From NCBI GenBank assembly GCA_025200525.1, contig CM045763.1:86146131-86210130 (forward strand): a DNA stretch of 64,000 nt. Direction: 5' to 3'. The notes under the pieces were generated by a model, which worked only from the letters and a program-made list of their open reading frames with translations, searched no databases and had not been told where the DNA came from. The position numbers were made by a program, and so were the translations under genes. This document shows, in pieces, positions 48,764 to 59,959 of the stretch. This DNA comes from Camellia lanceoleosa (Eukaryota > Streptophyta > Magnoliopsida > Ericales > Theaceae). Numbering within the stretch: position 1 is the first letter of the stretch; each line of letters opens with the position of its first letter.

Positions 48764-49012
48764 AGGCCTCGTTTGGGAAAGGCTAAAAATTGGTTTTTTA
48801 GGCTAAAATCTACAAAAAGATAAAATAGACTAAAATAGCCAATAAAACAAAATTTCACATTAAATCCATAATCATTGCACTTTTTCTCTTACAACATCAC
48901 ATCCAATTACAAAAAAATCTCACAATCTTTCCAAATATACAAATTTTAACTTACTAAAATAGTCAAAAATTAAAATAGCCTACTAAAATAGTCAACTTCC
49001 CAAACAAGGCCT
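48764..49012. mobile_element. Dispersed MITE-like family, copy B
   Basis: The best-preserved copy: left AGGCCTCGTTTGGGAA, right read backwards AGGCCTTGTTTGGGAA. About 249 bp, non-coding, interior as in copies A, C and D. The target duplication is unclear. Confidence 0.75.
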
Positions 49013-49650
49013 ATATATTATCCATCCGTTTGTCTGTTTTCACTAAGGCTTATTTTGAAAAATAATTATTTTAATTGATATTTTTAAAATAATTAAAATT
49101 TTTAACTTTTTAATTATTTTATCTTATTGCCAAAATAAGCCCATGGTTATTTTAAAAATTAAACATTTAATTGATATTTTTTAAATAATTAAATTTTTTA
49201 ACTCTTTTATTATTTTATTTTACTACTAAAACAAGCCCATGAGTGGACAAATGCCTCATGGCTTGTCTATGACTTATAAGCCCTGTTTGTTTTGGAGTAT
49301 AAGAGGAGGATTGGGATTAGGATAATTGTGGGTCTCATTTAATGTGTTGTTTGTTTACAGAGTTGAGGAAGGGACTAATGTCAAGAGCTTAAGATAGGCC
49401 TTGCAGATGGGATTCACACCGCCTCCAGAACTTGGTATTGAAAATTGGTCCGTTGGTATTAGAAGTGTGATTTACTTTTTTACCCATCGTTGCCCTAGCC
49501 CTAACTCATCCAAACAGTAGCAACAAAAAAGAGAGGCAAATAGAAGCTCTTCTTCTTCAGATTTTCAATTTCAGTACAGCAAGCTCTCTCTCAGATTCAG
49601 CTGAGCATTTGCTACGTCGGTAATTTTTTATTTTTTGTTAATCCCGCTAT

Positions 49651-50030
49651 CAGATTCTCTACCCCAAATTATACCCTTTTTTTTGTGGTTTATGATTTGT
49701 AAATGGGTTTCTTTTTTTATATATTATTTTTAGATTTATCATCTGTGATTTGATTCATTTTTTTGGGATTTGTGAATGGGTTTGATGTGTGGGATTCTTT
49801 ACCCCAAATTATACCCTATTTTTTTGTGGTTTATTATTTATAACTGGGTTTTTTTTTTTTTTTCATTATTTTTGGGTTTATCATCTATGATTTGATTCAT
49901 TTTTTTGGGATTTCTGAATGGGTTTTGATGTGTGAGATTCTCTACTCCAAATTATACCTTGTTTTTTTTTGTGATTTATAGTTTATAAATGGGTTTCTAT
50001 TTTTTTTCCCATTATTTTTCATGCATTCTT
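49651..50030. repeat. Tandem repeat, about 142-bp unit, 2.7 copies
   Basis: The phrase GATTCT(C/T)TAC(C/T)CCAAATTATACC recurs near 49653, 49793 and 49938. Each is followed by a T-tract, GTGRTTTAT, AATGGGTTT, another T-tract and GATTTGATTCATTTTTTTGGG. It lies inside the Harbinger-like element. Confidence 0.8.
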
Positions 50031-51814
50031 CTTTATCCAGTTTGTTGTGATGATATATCTAAATGGCTGAGTTCATAGCAAAGAAAAAATATGAGTAGCT
50101 AGCTTATAATTGTTTAAAATTTTTTATAAACAAAGTAGTTGCATGTAGGATATTGATGGAAAATGCATTTCGAGATTGTGTTGCAAAATGTCTGACGTAC
50201 ATGTGTAACAATTTATAAATTTTAATTAGTTCAAGCCTCTGAATTTTATGGCCCTGAAGAAAAGCATGAAATTTCTAGTCTGTTAATTAAATGACAAATT
50301 GAACTCTAAATTACCTTACCTGCATCCTTTAGTAATCTTCAGTGTTTGTCAATAACATATATTGATGTTCCATAAGTGGTTGCATGAATATTAAACTCAT
50401 TTAAATGATTATGTTTTTTAATTTCCTCCACTAAATACTAATTATGGTTACATAAATTTTGATCCTATATAAATGATATTGTTGCTTAAATTCCTTTACT
50501 GAATACTGATTAAAAGAGTTTAGCGCAAAATTCATTTTGCTTTCCTATAGTTTGGCCTAGGAATGCTTCACATCCTTCACATTTCAAAGATTGTCATTTC
50601 ATTTCATTCATTTTACTTTCCTATAGTTTGCCCTTTGTTTTTTTCTTATAAGTCTATCTCCTTTGTTTTCATTCTCTATCAATGTATGACTAATCCTCCG
50701 TAATTGTGACCAAAAAGATGATGTAATGGGACTGTCATCAATGTATTACTTGAGCATTGGCCTTCAAAGTAAGATTTTCAGACAAATCACACTTTAGTCT
50801 TGCATTTAGCCTCCCATCAATTAATATTCTACCAAAAAGCATCAACTGTGGACAACGTCAAATGTTCCCTTAGTTAGATTGATTATCATAAAAATCAATT
50901 AATTGCATGGTGATGGAACTAATTACATACCTTTGGGTCTATAAAGTTAGCACCAAATTCATAGTGAGCAGTGAGAATCTTAATGGTTTCAGAAGACTGA
51001 GAAGAAATTTCGATAGGTCCCATGAACACACTGATAAGAGTTGGACAAGGCATAGAAAACAGAATCAACAAGCATTGAGTAGGAAATAAAAAGTACATGG
51101 GAAATTTCAAAAAAAAAAGAAAAAGAAAAGAGAATGCATGAAAAAAATATGAAAATGCAAATCCACCTATAACTGAGTGAAAATCTCTAATTAAGTCCTT
51201 TGGTAAAATCAAAGCGCATTCCCTCAAACAATTCTGGTTTTAAGGACACTGCAAAACCATTTTTTAAGATAATCAACATCCATGTAATGAAGGAAAAACC
51301 ACCCCAATAGTTCCAGTGACATGCAATCCTTGTACAAGTTAATTTCACCATAGAACTCTAATATTTAGGAGTATTAAACACCTATTCTGCAGTATTTCAA
51401 ACCACATTGCAATGACCAAAAGATGCTGTCATGACATCCAAATTATCTTTTTTCTTTAACATGGTCTAATTATCTTATTTTGCATTATTGTTACAAATTA
51501 CTTGACTAGAAATAATTATTCAGTATTTTCTTCATGTGGATATCTACTATTGCATGGTTTTTTGTGTATGTTTGAATATACCCACTATTTGCCATTGTGA
51601 AGTGTCTTTTTGTTATTTAATTTTACTCACAAAATGATTGATATGAACAGATGTTAAATTTATCTAACTCAATTAGACTGTACTTCAAACTCACTCTACT
51701 ATGGTTTTTTGGTCGTTGCAACCGGTGTTATCATATTAAACACTTTCTATTATCTATTATTTGTTCTACTTTTTGTGCTAACTTTAGTCGCTTATTGTTT
51801 ATTCATTTTTGTAG

Positions 51815-52192
51815 ATGGATAATAATTATGCCACTAAGAAAAAGAGAAAGGACCTTATAGAGGAATTTGTAGCCCTCCAACATGTTGTTTCATCCATTAA
51901 TTATGCATGTGCTATATATATAGTGATTTTACATGCTGCATTCAAGAAGAAAGAAATTAGGTTGCAACTACCTAGATCACCTCACCCTTATGGAAAACAA
52001 ATTGACCATTTGAATAGATTGGTCAACGATAGTGACATAAATTGTCATGACCAACTTCGGATGAATAGGTGTACTTTCATGCTTTTATGTGGGTTGGTGC
52101 GAAGTGTTAGATTGTCTGGTTCAAAATATATTGTCTTAGAGGAGCAAGTAGCAATATTTTTAAATGTGCTTGCACATCATACTGTGCAATAG
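51815..52192 (+). pseudogene. N-terminal fragment of a HARBI1/ALP1-like nuclease
   Basis: A 125-residue frame with LNRLVNDSDINCHDQLRMNR, CTFMLLCGLVRS, then EEQVAIFLNVLAHHTVQ and TAG. This is the helical N-terminal part of plant Harbinger transposases. The DDE nuclease that should follow is absent: the sequence after the stop reads only as low-complexity A-rich repeat. It may be transposon debris rather than a host gene of the ALP1 type. Confidence 0.75.
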
Positions 52193-52384
52193 TTAGTTTA
52201 TCGATTTTTTTATTTCATGATGTCAAAGTTATCACATTCAAGATCTTAAAATTAGTCTAAAGATATCAGATGAATACTATTTTGGTTTTGATGCATTGGA
52301 CTTGCAAAAACAAATTTGGCAAGATATACATTTTGCACAAGCAGTGACATTTAATAATATGGCTCATGTAATATTAAACATAAA

Positions 52385-52620
52385 TAATTGAGTAAAATTT
52401 TATTGATAGTTGGATTCTTTAATATTTACAAAAAAAAAAAGAAAAAAAAGAGAGAATAACAATGAATAAAAATTTATTGGTAGTTGGATTCAATAATATT
52501 AAAAAAAAAAGAAAAAAGAATAACATTGACAAAAAAAATTTTGATAGCTAGATTCTTTAATATTTAAAAAAAAATTTAAAAAAAAGTAGAAGAATAACAT
52601 TGATGAGTAAAAATTTATTT
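52385..52620. repeat. A-rich tandem repeat, about 80-bp unit, three copies
   Basis: AAAAATTTATTGRTAGTTGGATTC followed by AATATTWAAAAAA and AGAATAACA(A/T)TGA recurs with drift. It lies near the right end of the Harbinger-like element. Confidence 0.7.
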
Positions 52621-52833
52621 ATTCTTTAGTTCGTATAAGTCCAAATTTGATAATAATGCAAAGGGTATTTGTGGAATTTCACATAGTTAATCCCATCCTT
52701 ATCCCTCAAAACAAACATGAACTATTACTAGTCCATTGGTTATCAAACAAACACAATTTTTCTTAATCCCCTCACTAGCAATCCCCTCACTAACAATCCC
52801 CTCCATCCTACCTCTGAAAACAAACGGGGCCAT

Positions 52834-53345
52834 AGGACCCGAGATGACATTTTAAGTCGATAAAATTGGATTTGACAATTTTTATAAGCCAATTATTTGG
52901 TGTTTGATTATTATTCATTATGTTTTTCTTAGTTATGATGGATAGTGATTTAATTATAACATTTATAATGCACACCTTTTTTGAGAATGAATATCTAAAA
53001 TGACCCCTAATTTTCATTATATACATATTTACATACTAATATATATTTATCGTTAAAACAACCTTTATTCTTTAAAATGATAAACAATTTATAAGTAAAT
53101 TAGTTTTTTTTTTTGTTTTTTTTAAGAAAAAGAACTCTTAACTTGCTGTATATAAAAATAAAAAAAAATAAAAAACACACCAAAATTATTTATTTAACAA
53201 CATTATTTTATATTTTTGTAATATAAATATATTTAATTTATTCAATTAAGAAAAATTTACCTATAAATTCCATCTTGAGAAATGATGATCCGATTAATCT
53301 CAAAAGTTTTCTTGCAGACCAATTAGTCTCATTGATTTTGAAAAG
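52834..53345. other. Spacer between transposons
   Basis: AT-rich, with T- and A-tracts near 53106 and 53160. Nothing coding is seen. Confidence 0.5.
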
Positions 53346-53354
53346 GTAAGTTTA

Positions 53355-54394
53355 AGGTGTCTCTATTTACACATCATCTTTCATCTCAAAGCACACCATT
53401 AATTGGTTTAATTTTTTTACAATATTAACCTTATATAAAATGACCACAAAGACCAAAGGGTTATGATACATACCTTTTGTAAAATTACCATAAAGGACAC
53501 TAATGAATACAATGCACATCAAATATCTCAAACGTTACTCATGTTTCTTCTCTTTCAAGAATCCAAAAACACTGAGACAAAGACCAAAAACCCTTAAAGA
53601 AACAACCAAAAATATACATCACCCTGACCTCTACCCTGACCCTGACCTCGACCTCGAACTTGGCCACGAGCAGGATTTGTTAATGCACGATGTCGTCTCT
53701 TTGAGGCAGTGGGTGGAATACGTAAATGGTCATCTATTTTTGAAAATAAAACAGAAAACAATGAATGATAAGCACGTTCAGAAGTACAGAGCCGGACTAT
53801 TCGATTTTGTTCGACAGTCAAATTTCGAACATATTGAACTTGTTCGACGGACTAAGTCCAAATCATTCACTTAAGTTCGACACTAAAATGTCGAACATAT
53901 TGAATTTGTTAGACAGGAACACTCCGGACAAAAAGTTAATGTTCGATAGATTAGTGTCGAATGGTTCACAAAATCAAACTTTCATACACAATGCCATTGG
54001 CTCGCAAAATCAAACATTCATATATAATGCTCATAGTAATGGAAAAACGTACATAAAACCCTCAAATCTAAGCAAAATGAGAATTCTCACCATCAGATTC
54101 CAATGTGGAATTGTTTCCACCGGCGCCTTTGATAAAACAGTAAAAATGGAGGAGAATGGGTTCACTAATCGGCATCTTTGATGAAACAAAGAATGGAGAG
54201 GGAGATGGAAGATCGTGTGTGGGGTATGTGAGTGAGTAAGGGTAAAGATGAAAGATGTGGGTAGGGTGTCTAAGGGTAAAGATGGAAAATTGTGGTGTGT
54301 ATTGAGCAAATTTTGTATTTATCAAATTACTAAAGGTATGTCTTGAGTAGTGGTGTACCTTGAGACAAAATGTGGTGTGTAAATAGAGTCACCC
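53355..54394. mobile_element. Mutator-like element with 9-bp duplication, possible gene capture
   Basis: A 1040-bp element with exact GTAAGTTTA at 53346-53354 and 54395-54403. Terminal inverted repeats are about 45 bp, sharing GACTCTATTTACACA-like (GTCTCTATTTACACA on the left) and TCTCAA(A/G)G(C/T)ACACCA. No transposase. On the minus strand a stretch near 53600-53830 reads as an Arg/Gly/Gln-rich tail (ARGQVRGRGQGQGRGQGD) behind RIPPTASKRRHRALTNP, unlike the surrounding AT-rich DNA. This could be a captured host gene piece (Pack-MULE). The identity of the source is unknown. Confidence 0.8.
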
Positions 54395-54589
54395 GTAAGT
54401 TTAATATATTATATGAAAATTGAATTTACGATTATATCCTAATTTCTATTATGGTTCCTTCTCTTATTTATTTATTTATTTCTTCTTTTGTGCTAAAAAT
54501 GTAAGATACACAACGTATGAGAATCAAATTTGGGATGAATTTTTATATAAGAATCTTTTTTATTTGGAACGACTTGAAATGTAAGATTT

Positions 54590-55270
54590 TTCAAACATTT
54601 CAAAAGGAGTACAAAAATGACTTAAAATATGAGATTTTCCAAATATTCCAAAAAGATGTGAGATTTTCAAATATTTCAAAATTAGTACAAAAACTTCTTA
54701 GTAAGTTTTGAGCAAATGTATAATTTCAATATGTAACACTCTAACGTAACATTCAAACGTAACACTCCAAAAAAATTCCTCAGTATAACACTCCAATGTA
54801 ACACATAAAAAATGTCATAATGTACTTTTCTCAAACGTAATACTCCAATATAACATTAAAAAAAATATGGAATTTTTCAAACCATTCTAAAAGAATGTGG
54901 AATTCTTCAAAACATTCCAAAAGGAGGACGAAAATTTCTTAGTGAGTTTTTGGTAAATGTATAATTTCAAACTATAAGTATTACGTTTAAAAAAAGTACA
55001 CTAAAGTAGTTTTTAGTGTTTTTATATATGTTACATTATAGTGTTACATTTGAGATTACATTAATTGGAGTGTTACGTTTGGAAAAAATATACTAAAAAG
55101 CTTTTTGTATGTTATATTAGAGTGTTACGTTTGAAAAAAAGTTCAAAGTGTTACATTGTTACGTTTGGAAAAAATATACTAAGAAATTTTTTAATGCATT
55201 ACATTGGAGTGTTATATTATTGAAGTGTTACATTCTTATTCGTAATGTGAGATTTGTTCTAAAATGAGGG
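54590..55270. repeat. Complex direct and inverted repeat block
   Basis: AAATGTATAATTTCAA after CTTAGTRAGTTTT recurs at about 54690-54728 and 54935-54972. On the left the motif AACACTCCAATGTAACA, and on the right its reverse complement TGTTACATTGGAGTGTTA-like copies, alternate at short intervals. The whole block could fold on itself. No terminal repeats or coding sequence are evident. Confidence 0.65.
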
Positions 55271-55610
55271 AAAATTCAAAATCTCTATAGTGCGGACTGC
55301 CCAAATGTATAATTTCACATTTAAAAAAACTCATTTTTATTCTTCAAAAACTAAACCCAAAAGTGTAAGTAACTACCCTATTGTGCAATTTCTATTTTAA
55401 TGGGACCTTTGGGTTCATAAGAAAAAAATAAGGACTAAACAGTTCACAATATTACATTTTTGGATTTATTGATGTTTCACCCTTTAATTAATGGGTTAAA
55501 TGGCCAGGTTTAGGATTATGTGATTTTTTCTTAGGAGGATTTAAGATTAAATTTAGGCCCAATGGGCTAGACCGAGCTTGGGTTGGTACATATTTATGTT
55601 ATTACGTATA

Positions 55611-55841
55611 AGCCTAGTTTGACAATGGTTTTTTTTGGTTAAAATAATCAATAAAGATAAATATGTTAAAATAATCAATAAGACAAAATGTTACATTTAA
55701 ACTATAGTCATTTCACTTTTTTTCTTACAACCATCAAATGAATTACAAAAAAAAATTCAACCAACTTTCCAAACAAACTTTTTTAGTCAAGCTAAAAAAA
55801 TCAAAAAGTCAACTAAAATAACCAACTTCCCAAACAAGTCC
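55611..55841. mobile_element. Dispersed MITE-like family, copy C
   Basis: Ends AGCCTAGTTTGACAA and CTTCCCAAACAAGTC. Interior blocks (TTACATTTAAACTATAGTCATTTCACTTTTT, AATTACAAAAAAA) align with copies A and B. More diverged; non-coding. Confidence 0.6.
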
Positions 55842-56066
55842 ACAATAAGCTTAGCCCGACCCAACCCGACATATATCCTCACCTAGGTTGTGACATCGAT
55901 TAATAGTCTTGATTAATGTTAGATAAAAATTTTAAATTATTAATTTTATTCTTATTTCATTTTCTTTTTGTTTTTTGTTTTTCTCCTTTTATTTCTTCCG
56001 ACACAAAATCATTTTTGGACCTAAACTTTTCCTATCTATCAATGACCTCTATATATTTTCTTTCTT

Positions 56067-56278
56067 AGCCTTTGTTTGGGATGTGGATTGGCTTTTTGAC
56101 ACTTTTAGCCCTGGAATAAAAAGTTTCGTTTGGGATAGACTTTTTGACTTTTTTTACTTTAGTGAGAGAAAAAATGAAATGATTATGGTTTGAATCTGAC
56201 ATTTTGTCTTATTGAGTTAAAACCTATTTTGTCTTATGTGGCTAAATTAACCCTAAGTAGGTTTGCCAAACAAAGCCA
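56067..56278. mobile_element. Dispersed MITE-like family, copy D (opposite orientation)
   Basis: Ends AGCCTTTGTTTGGG and, from the right, GGCTTTGTTTGGC. The interior reads as the reverse complement of copies A-C (GATTATGGTTTGAATCTGACATTTTGTCTTATTG). Non-coding. Confidence 0.6.
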
Positions 56279-56482
56279 ATCTCTTTATCTAAGTTCACCA
56301 TAGTGATATACCCTAAACAACAACCCTTCTCACCCTAATCGATCTCCTCTCTTTCCACTACTACCTTTTATTCATCATTACTCTTCTCCACCGATTTCAC
56401 TATTAAAACATGATCACATTAAAGCCTTGTTTATCTCTTTCCCTCTCCCCATTAAATCTATGTTGTTGTAGGTGCTACTACA

Positions 56483-57090
56483 TAGGGTTGCAAATGAACA
56501 GAACTGTTCGTGAACAGGCTCAAGCTTGGCTCGATAAAAGCTCGTTCGAACTCGCCATAAATTTTTTATGCTCGAGCTCGAAAGCTCACAAAATTTTTAA
56601 TAAACAAGCCCAAACATTCTAAAGCTCGACTCGTGAGCTCGACTCGTTAGCTAGCTCGTTTAATATTTATTATTTATATATTACATAATATAAAAATCTA
56701 TATAAAAAATAAGATAAATATGTTATTTATATATTTAAAAAATATAAATGTAAATAATAGTTAACTATAGATAGTACATTTATATAATAATGGTACTAGA
56801 TATTATTATTTTGGTAAAATATTGACTTTTTTTTTTAAGAATGTTTTATATATTATATATATAATTGTATAATCAAAATTTTAATTGTAACTTTACTCTC
56901 ATATGCAAGTATGAATTTATAAATTTTTGGGCTCGTGAACAAGCTTGAGCTCAAGTTAAGCCTAAGCCAACTTGGCTCGAGCTCGGTTCGTTAAATTTTT
57001 ATTGAGCTCGAGCTCGAGCTCGAGTTCGTTAAAATCTTAATAAACAAGCCCAAACACACTAAAACTCGGCTTGGCTTGTTTGCAGCCCTA
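56483..57090. mobile_element. hAT-type non-autonomous element
   Basis: A 608-bp element with ends TAGGGTTGCAAA and, from the right, TAGGGCTGCAAA. CTACTACA at 56475-56482 and 57091-57098 is an exact 8-bp target duplication. Sub-terminal regions are dense in GAGCTCG/CGAGCTC words on both strands; the centre is AT-rich. No transposase. Confidence 0.88.
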
Positions 57091-57174
57091 CTACTACATC
57101 ATGTTCACTACCAACATATTGCTTCAATAGCTAAAAGCTAGCTTTTAGCTTTTAATCCATTTTGGGTCACATCA

Positions 57175-58178
57175 AAAAATTCTATTTCCACACACTTAAT
57201 TACCTCTCAGGCATAATTTCTCTCAGTACACACACTTATTAATTTGATTATTAATTAATTTTCTCAATCCACACATTGAAACTTACAATTACACCATTCA
57301 CTTATAATCATTGTACACACACCACTCAACTCTCCTTTCCACACACTTGTTGAGTGACCTTACTTCCAGATTTGTAGGCCCACATGAAGACCATTCAAGA
57401 CCATATTGTCAAGTGAAGACAAAGTCCTCAATTGAAGACCTTCATTGAAGACCCTATTGAACCTCCATTAAAAACACCATTGAAAACTCTCCAAATATTG
57501 TTGAAGATAAGACATCTTTCTATTTTTTTATTTTATTTATCATTTCTAGATCTTTGTGTATTCCATTGCCATAAAACCCTTCTTTTTAAAATTTTTTTTT
57601 AATGTTTTTTTGTTTGGGGATTTCAGCACTAGTTTTCCAAAATTATACATTTAATTCGAAACTTAACTTTCAAATAAAAATGATTAGTTCAAAAAATTTG
57701 TTCCCAAAAAAATTAAAAAAACTTTTGGCAGTTAATGTCTGAATATAATGAAATAATTCGGCACTGGTTGTCTAACTGAAAACCGCAAAAGGAAAAAAAA
57801 GAAAAAAAAAGAAAAGTTATGTACAAAAGACTAACATTTCCATCACTAATAGAGTATACATCTAGAAATTAAAACAATATGAGAGTTGTTATGAGAGTAT
57901 TGCTTTGCAAGCAATAGAGGAGTATAGAGTGTGTTGCAAGCAAAGTAACAACAATGAAAAAAACTAAGGTTTATTTTTTTTTTTTACTCAAAAGATGTAT
58001 ATTGAGATTTTTTTTTTATTTTTAAAAGATATGTACAGATAATATTTTCATATAATATTATGGGTGCTAGTGGATGTTCATTATGATCATTTTTGTTTAG
58101 AGTATAATTGACATTAAAATAATATTTCATTAAGTGTGTGCACTAAGGTAATTAAGTATGTAGAAATAGAATTTTCCA
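57175..58178. mobile_element. Mutator-like element nested in a MITE-like repeat
   Basis: A 1004-bp element with exact GTCACATCA at 57166-57174 and 58179-58187. Inverted termini share AATTCTATTTC(C/T)ACA(C/T)ACTTAATTACCT over roughly 30 bp, with weaker matching beyond. The interior has GAAGACC-type repeats (57380-57460) and no transposase. Flanks rejoin to match the intact repeat at 28010-28180. Confidence 0.85.
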
Positions 58179-58189
58179 GTCACATCACC

Positions 58190-58660
58190 TCTCACATTTT
58201 TTACACACAAAAGGACAAAAAAACCATTTTTTAAAAAAAATAAACTTTTAACCAACTTCTCAAATCACCTCAATATCACATTTGAATTTGATGCGTTTTT
58301 GCTAGTGGTTTTCAAAATATTGCAACCGTATAAAGCAAGGTTTTAGTAGTGGTTAGCGGTGTTGTCATACTTGGTATTTTTGGTGATGACCGTATACGGA
58401 AGTGACCGTACTTGGTATTTTTGGTGGTGATGGATGGTTGATAAAGGAAAGAACAAGTGGTGCTTGGTGGTGTTGTCAGATTGCCTACTTGGTGGTGGGT
58501 GGTAGGGATGACCATTTTAATTCGATTCGTAGGAGTCTGTCCATATTCATCCGAATGGGATGGATCTACCCGACATGACACTTATGTGGGGGGTGGGGGC
58601 GAAGGCAGGTATCACTTCTCCTAATCCAAACCCGATCTAATATAATTAAAAATATATATA
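58190..58660. other. Spacer
   Basis: Non-coding, with a GGTATTTTTGGTGGTGATGG-like repeated phrase near 58370-58440. The left 80 bp are the right half of the split MITE-like repeat. Confidence 0.5.
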
Positions 58661-58666
58661 AATAAA

Positions 58667-58930
58667 TAATAGGGCAAATTACATAAATAGTCTCTGTCCT
58701 TTACTTCGTGTGTCATTTTGGTCCCTGACATTTCAAATTGCTCGATTTAGCCCCTCAATTTAATGAAGTGTGTCAATTTCGTCCAATAATTGATGCCCGT
58801 TTGAAATTATGGACGTAGCCAAAGACTGCCTCTCACGTGCTCCCTCTAGCAATTATTGAGGGGCACACTTGTCTTTTCACCTTAAACCTTAGGTTACCTC
58901 CCGTCAAAACCATATATGTCGTCTTTATCT
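58667..58930. mobile_element. Possible Mutator-type terminal repeat
   Basis: AGGGCAAATTACATAAATAGTC, then GTGTGTCATTTTGGTCCCTGA and TAGCCCCTCAATTTAATGAAGTG, is the style of long terminal repeat found on many plant MULEs. The matching right-hand terminus is not in the window. It would place the GRF and transposase remnants downstream inside one broken element. Confidence 0.45.
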
Positions 58931-58961
58931 CCATTATATACACATATAGACTCTAAAATTG

Positions 58962-59359
58962 ATGGTAGACGAAGGATGGAAGAAGATGATGGATCATGTA
59001 CTATGCCGATGTAGAATGAAAGCTCAGTTGAAGACTTCGTGGACAGAGAGCAACCTTGGATGAAGGTTTTGGGGATGTCCTCAATATGGTGTAAGTGTAG
59101 ATGGAAAAAAATCGGGATGTCCTTTTGTTATACTGTTTGTAAAGGTAACTGAGGTGTTTAAGAAAAAATATTGCAGAGCAGACATGCATGTGGATTCTTT
59201 CTATGGGTGGATCCTCCATTGTGTCCTCGCGCTCGAGAGATCATACCTGGGTTGCTGAGAAGAACCACCATGCTTGAAGAGCAATTGAAGATGCAGAGAG
59301 TATGGCAGAGAAAGTTGATTACTTTGATGGCATTTTCATGGCTCATTTTTTGGTGTTAG
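58962..59359 (+). pseudogene. GRF-type zinc-finger gene with a premature stop
   Basis: Exons 58962-59090 and 59177-59359 join in phase over a GT-AG intron, giving about 104 codons: CRCRMKAQLKTSWTESNLG, then RFWGCPQYG, then ACGFFLWVDPPLCPRAREII and PGLLRR, a short helix and a hydrophobic tail. This is the GRF zinc finger (Cys-x-Cys, TSWT, NPGRRF, GC, CxFFxWxD) of the plant At4g04775-like family, a nucleic-acid-binding fold. The second residue of the Gly-Arg-Arg-Phe motif is TGA (59061-59063) instead of CGA, so the reading frame is interrupted in the middle of the finger. Everything else is intact, which suggests a young pseudogene. Such GRF genes often travel with MULE-like sequences, and one lies just downstream. 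Confidence 0.75.
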
Positions 59360-59940
59360 AACATGATTGGAGATGGTTCTGCAGCTCCTTCTCTTTCAAG
59401 CACTAGAAATGATGGAAATTGAAGATGCTCATTTTTTTTTTTTTTATTTCTTTTGTTTTGAAGCTTTTGGATTGGGAATGAAGTAGGAATGAAGTGGGGT
59501 TTTTTTTTTTTTTTTTTTCCTGTAATTAATGCTTATGGACTGGGAATGGATTTTAGGATTTGATTTTGTTATGTCCAGTGTTATGTAATTGGGATTTATT
59601 ATTTATGAATGTTATGAGTGTCCAAACATGTTTTGAATGACACTATATCAATATTGAATCAAGCTGTAGCAATGTTTTTTAATCAACATTTGTTGATCAA
59701 CTTTTGAGTCAATGTTGAATTTTTAAATGAATGTTGAATGAAGCTGTTTTTGTTTATCATTTTTTTTCAATCACACTATATCATGGTGTTGTTTCACTTT
59801 TGCTGCATTGGCTTGTTTCACTTTTAGCAAACATGATGCAACCTATAACATGGCATATAAATAAACATTGTAAACATGGTTGATATAAACAAAAAAAACA
59901 TGGTCCAAACATGTTCTAATATAAAAAACAAATACTTCAA
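59360..59940. other. Spacer with T-tracts
   Basis: Non-coding. T-runs at 59431-59445 and 59500-59518; AATGTTGAAT-type repeats near 59650-59750. Nothing else is seen. Confidence 0.5.
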
Positions 59941-59959
59941 ATAACACAAAGGCCAATTA

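Larger units (their letters stand above)
49279..52833 (+). mobile_element. PIF/Harbinger-like DNA transposon remnant
   Basis: Ends AGCCCTGTTTGTTTT and, from the right, GGCCCCGTTTGTTTT form inverted termini, and both continue into GGATTG-type motifs. ATA flanks each side, near but not identical to the usual TWA site. Inside are a tandem repeat (49651-50030), a truncated transposase-like frame (51815-52192) and A-rich repeats (52385-52620). The catalytic part of the transposase is missing, so it cannot move on its own. Confidence 0.65.

Noticed and set aside
53503..53874. Plus-strand frame of 123 codons inside the Mutator-like element
   Set aside because: It is antisense to the Arg/Gly-rich peptide and has no recognisable domain; the minus strand is the better coding candidate.
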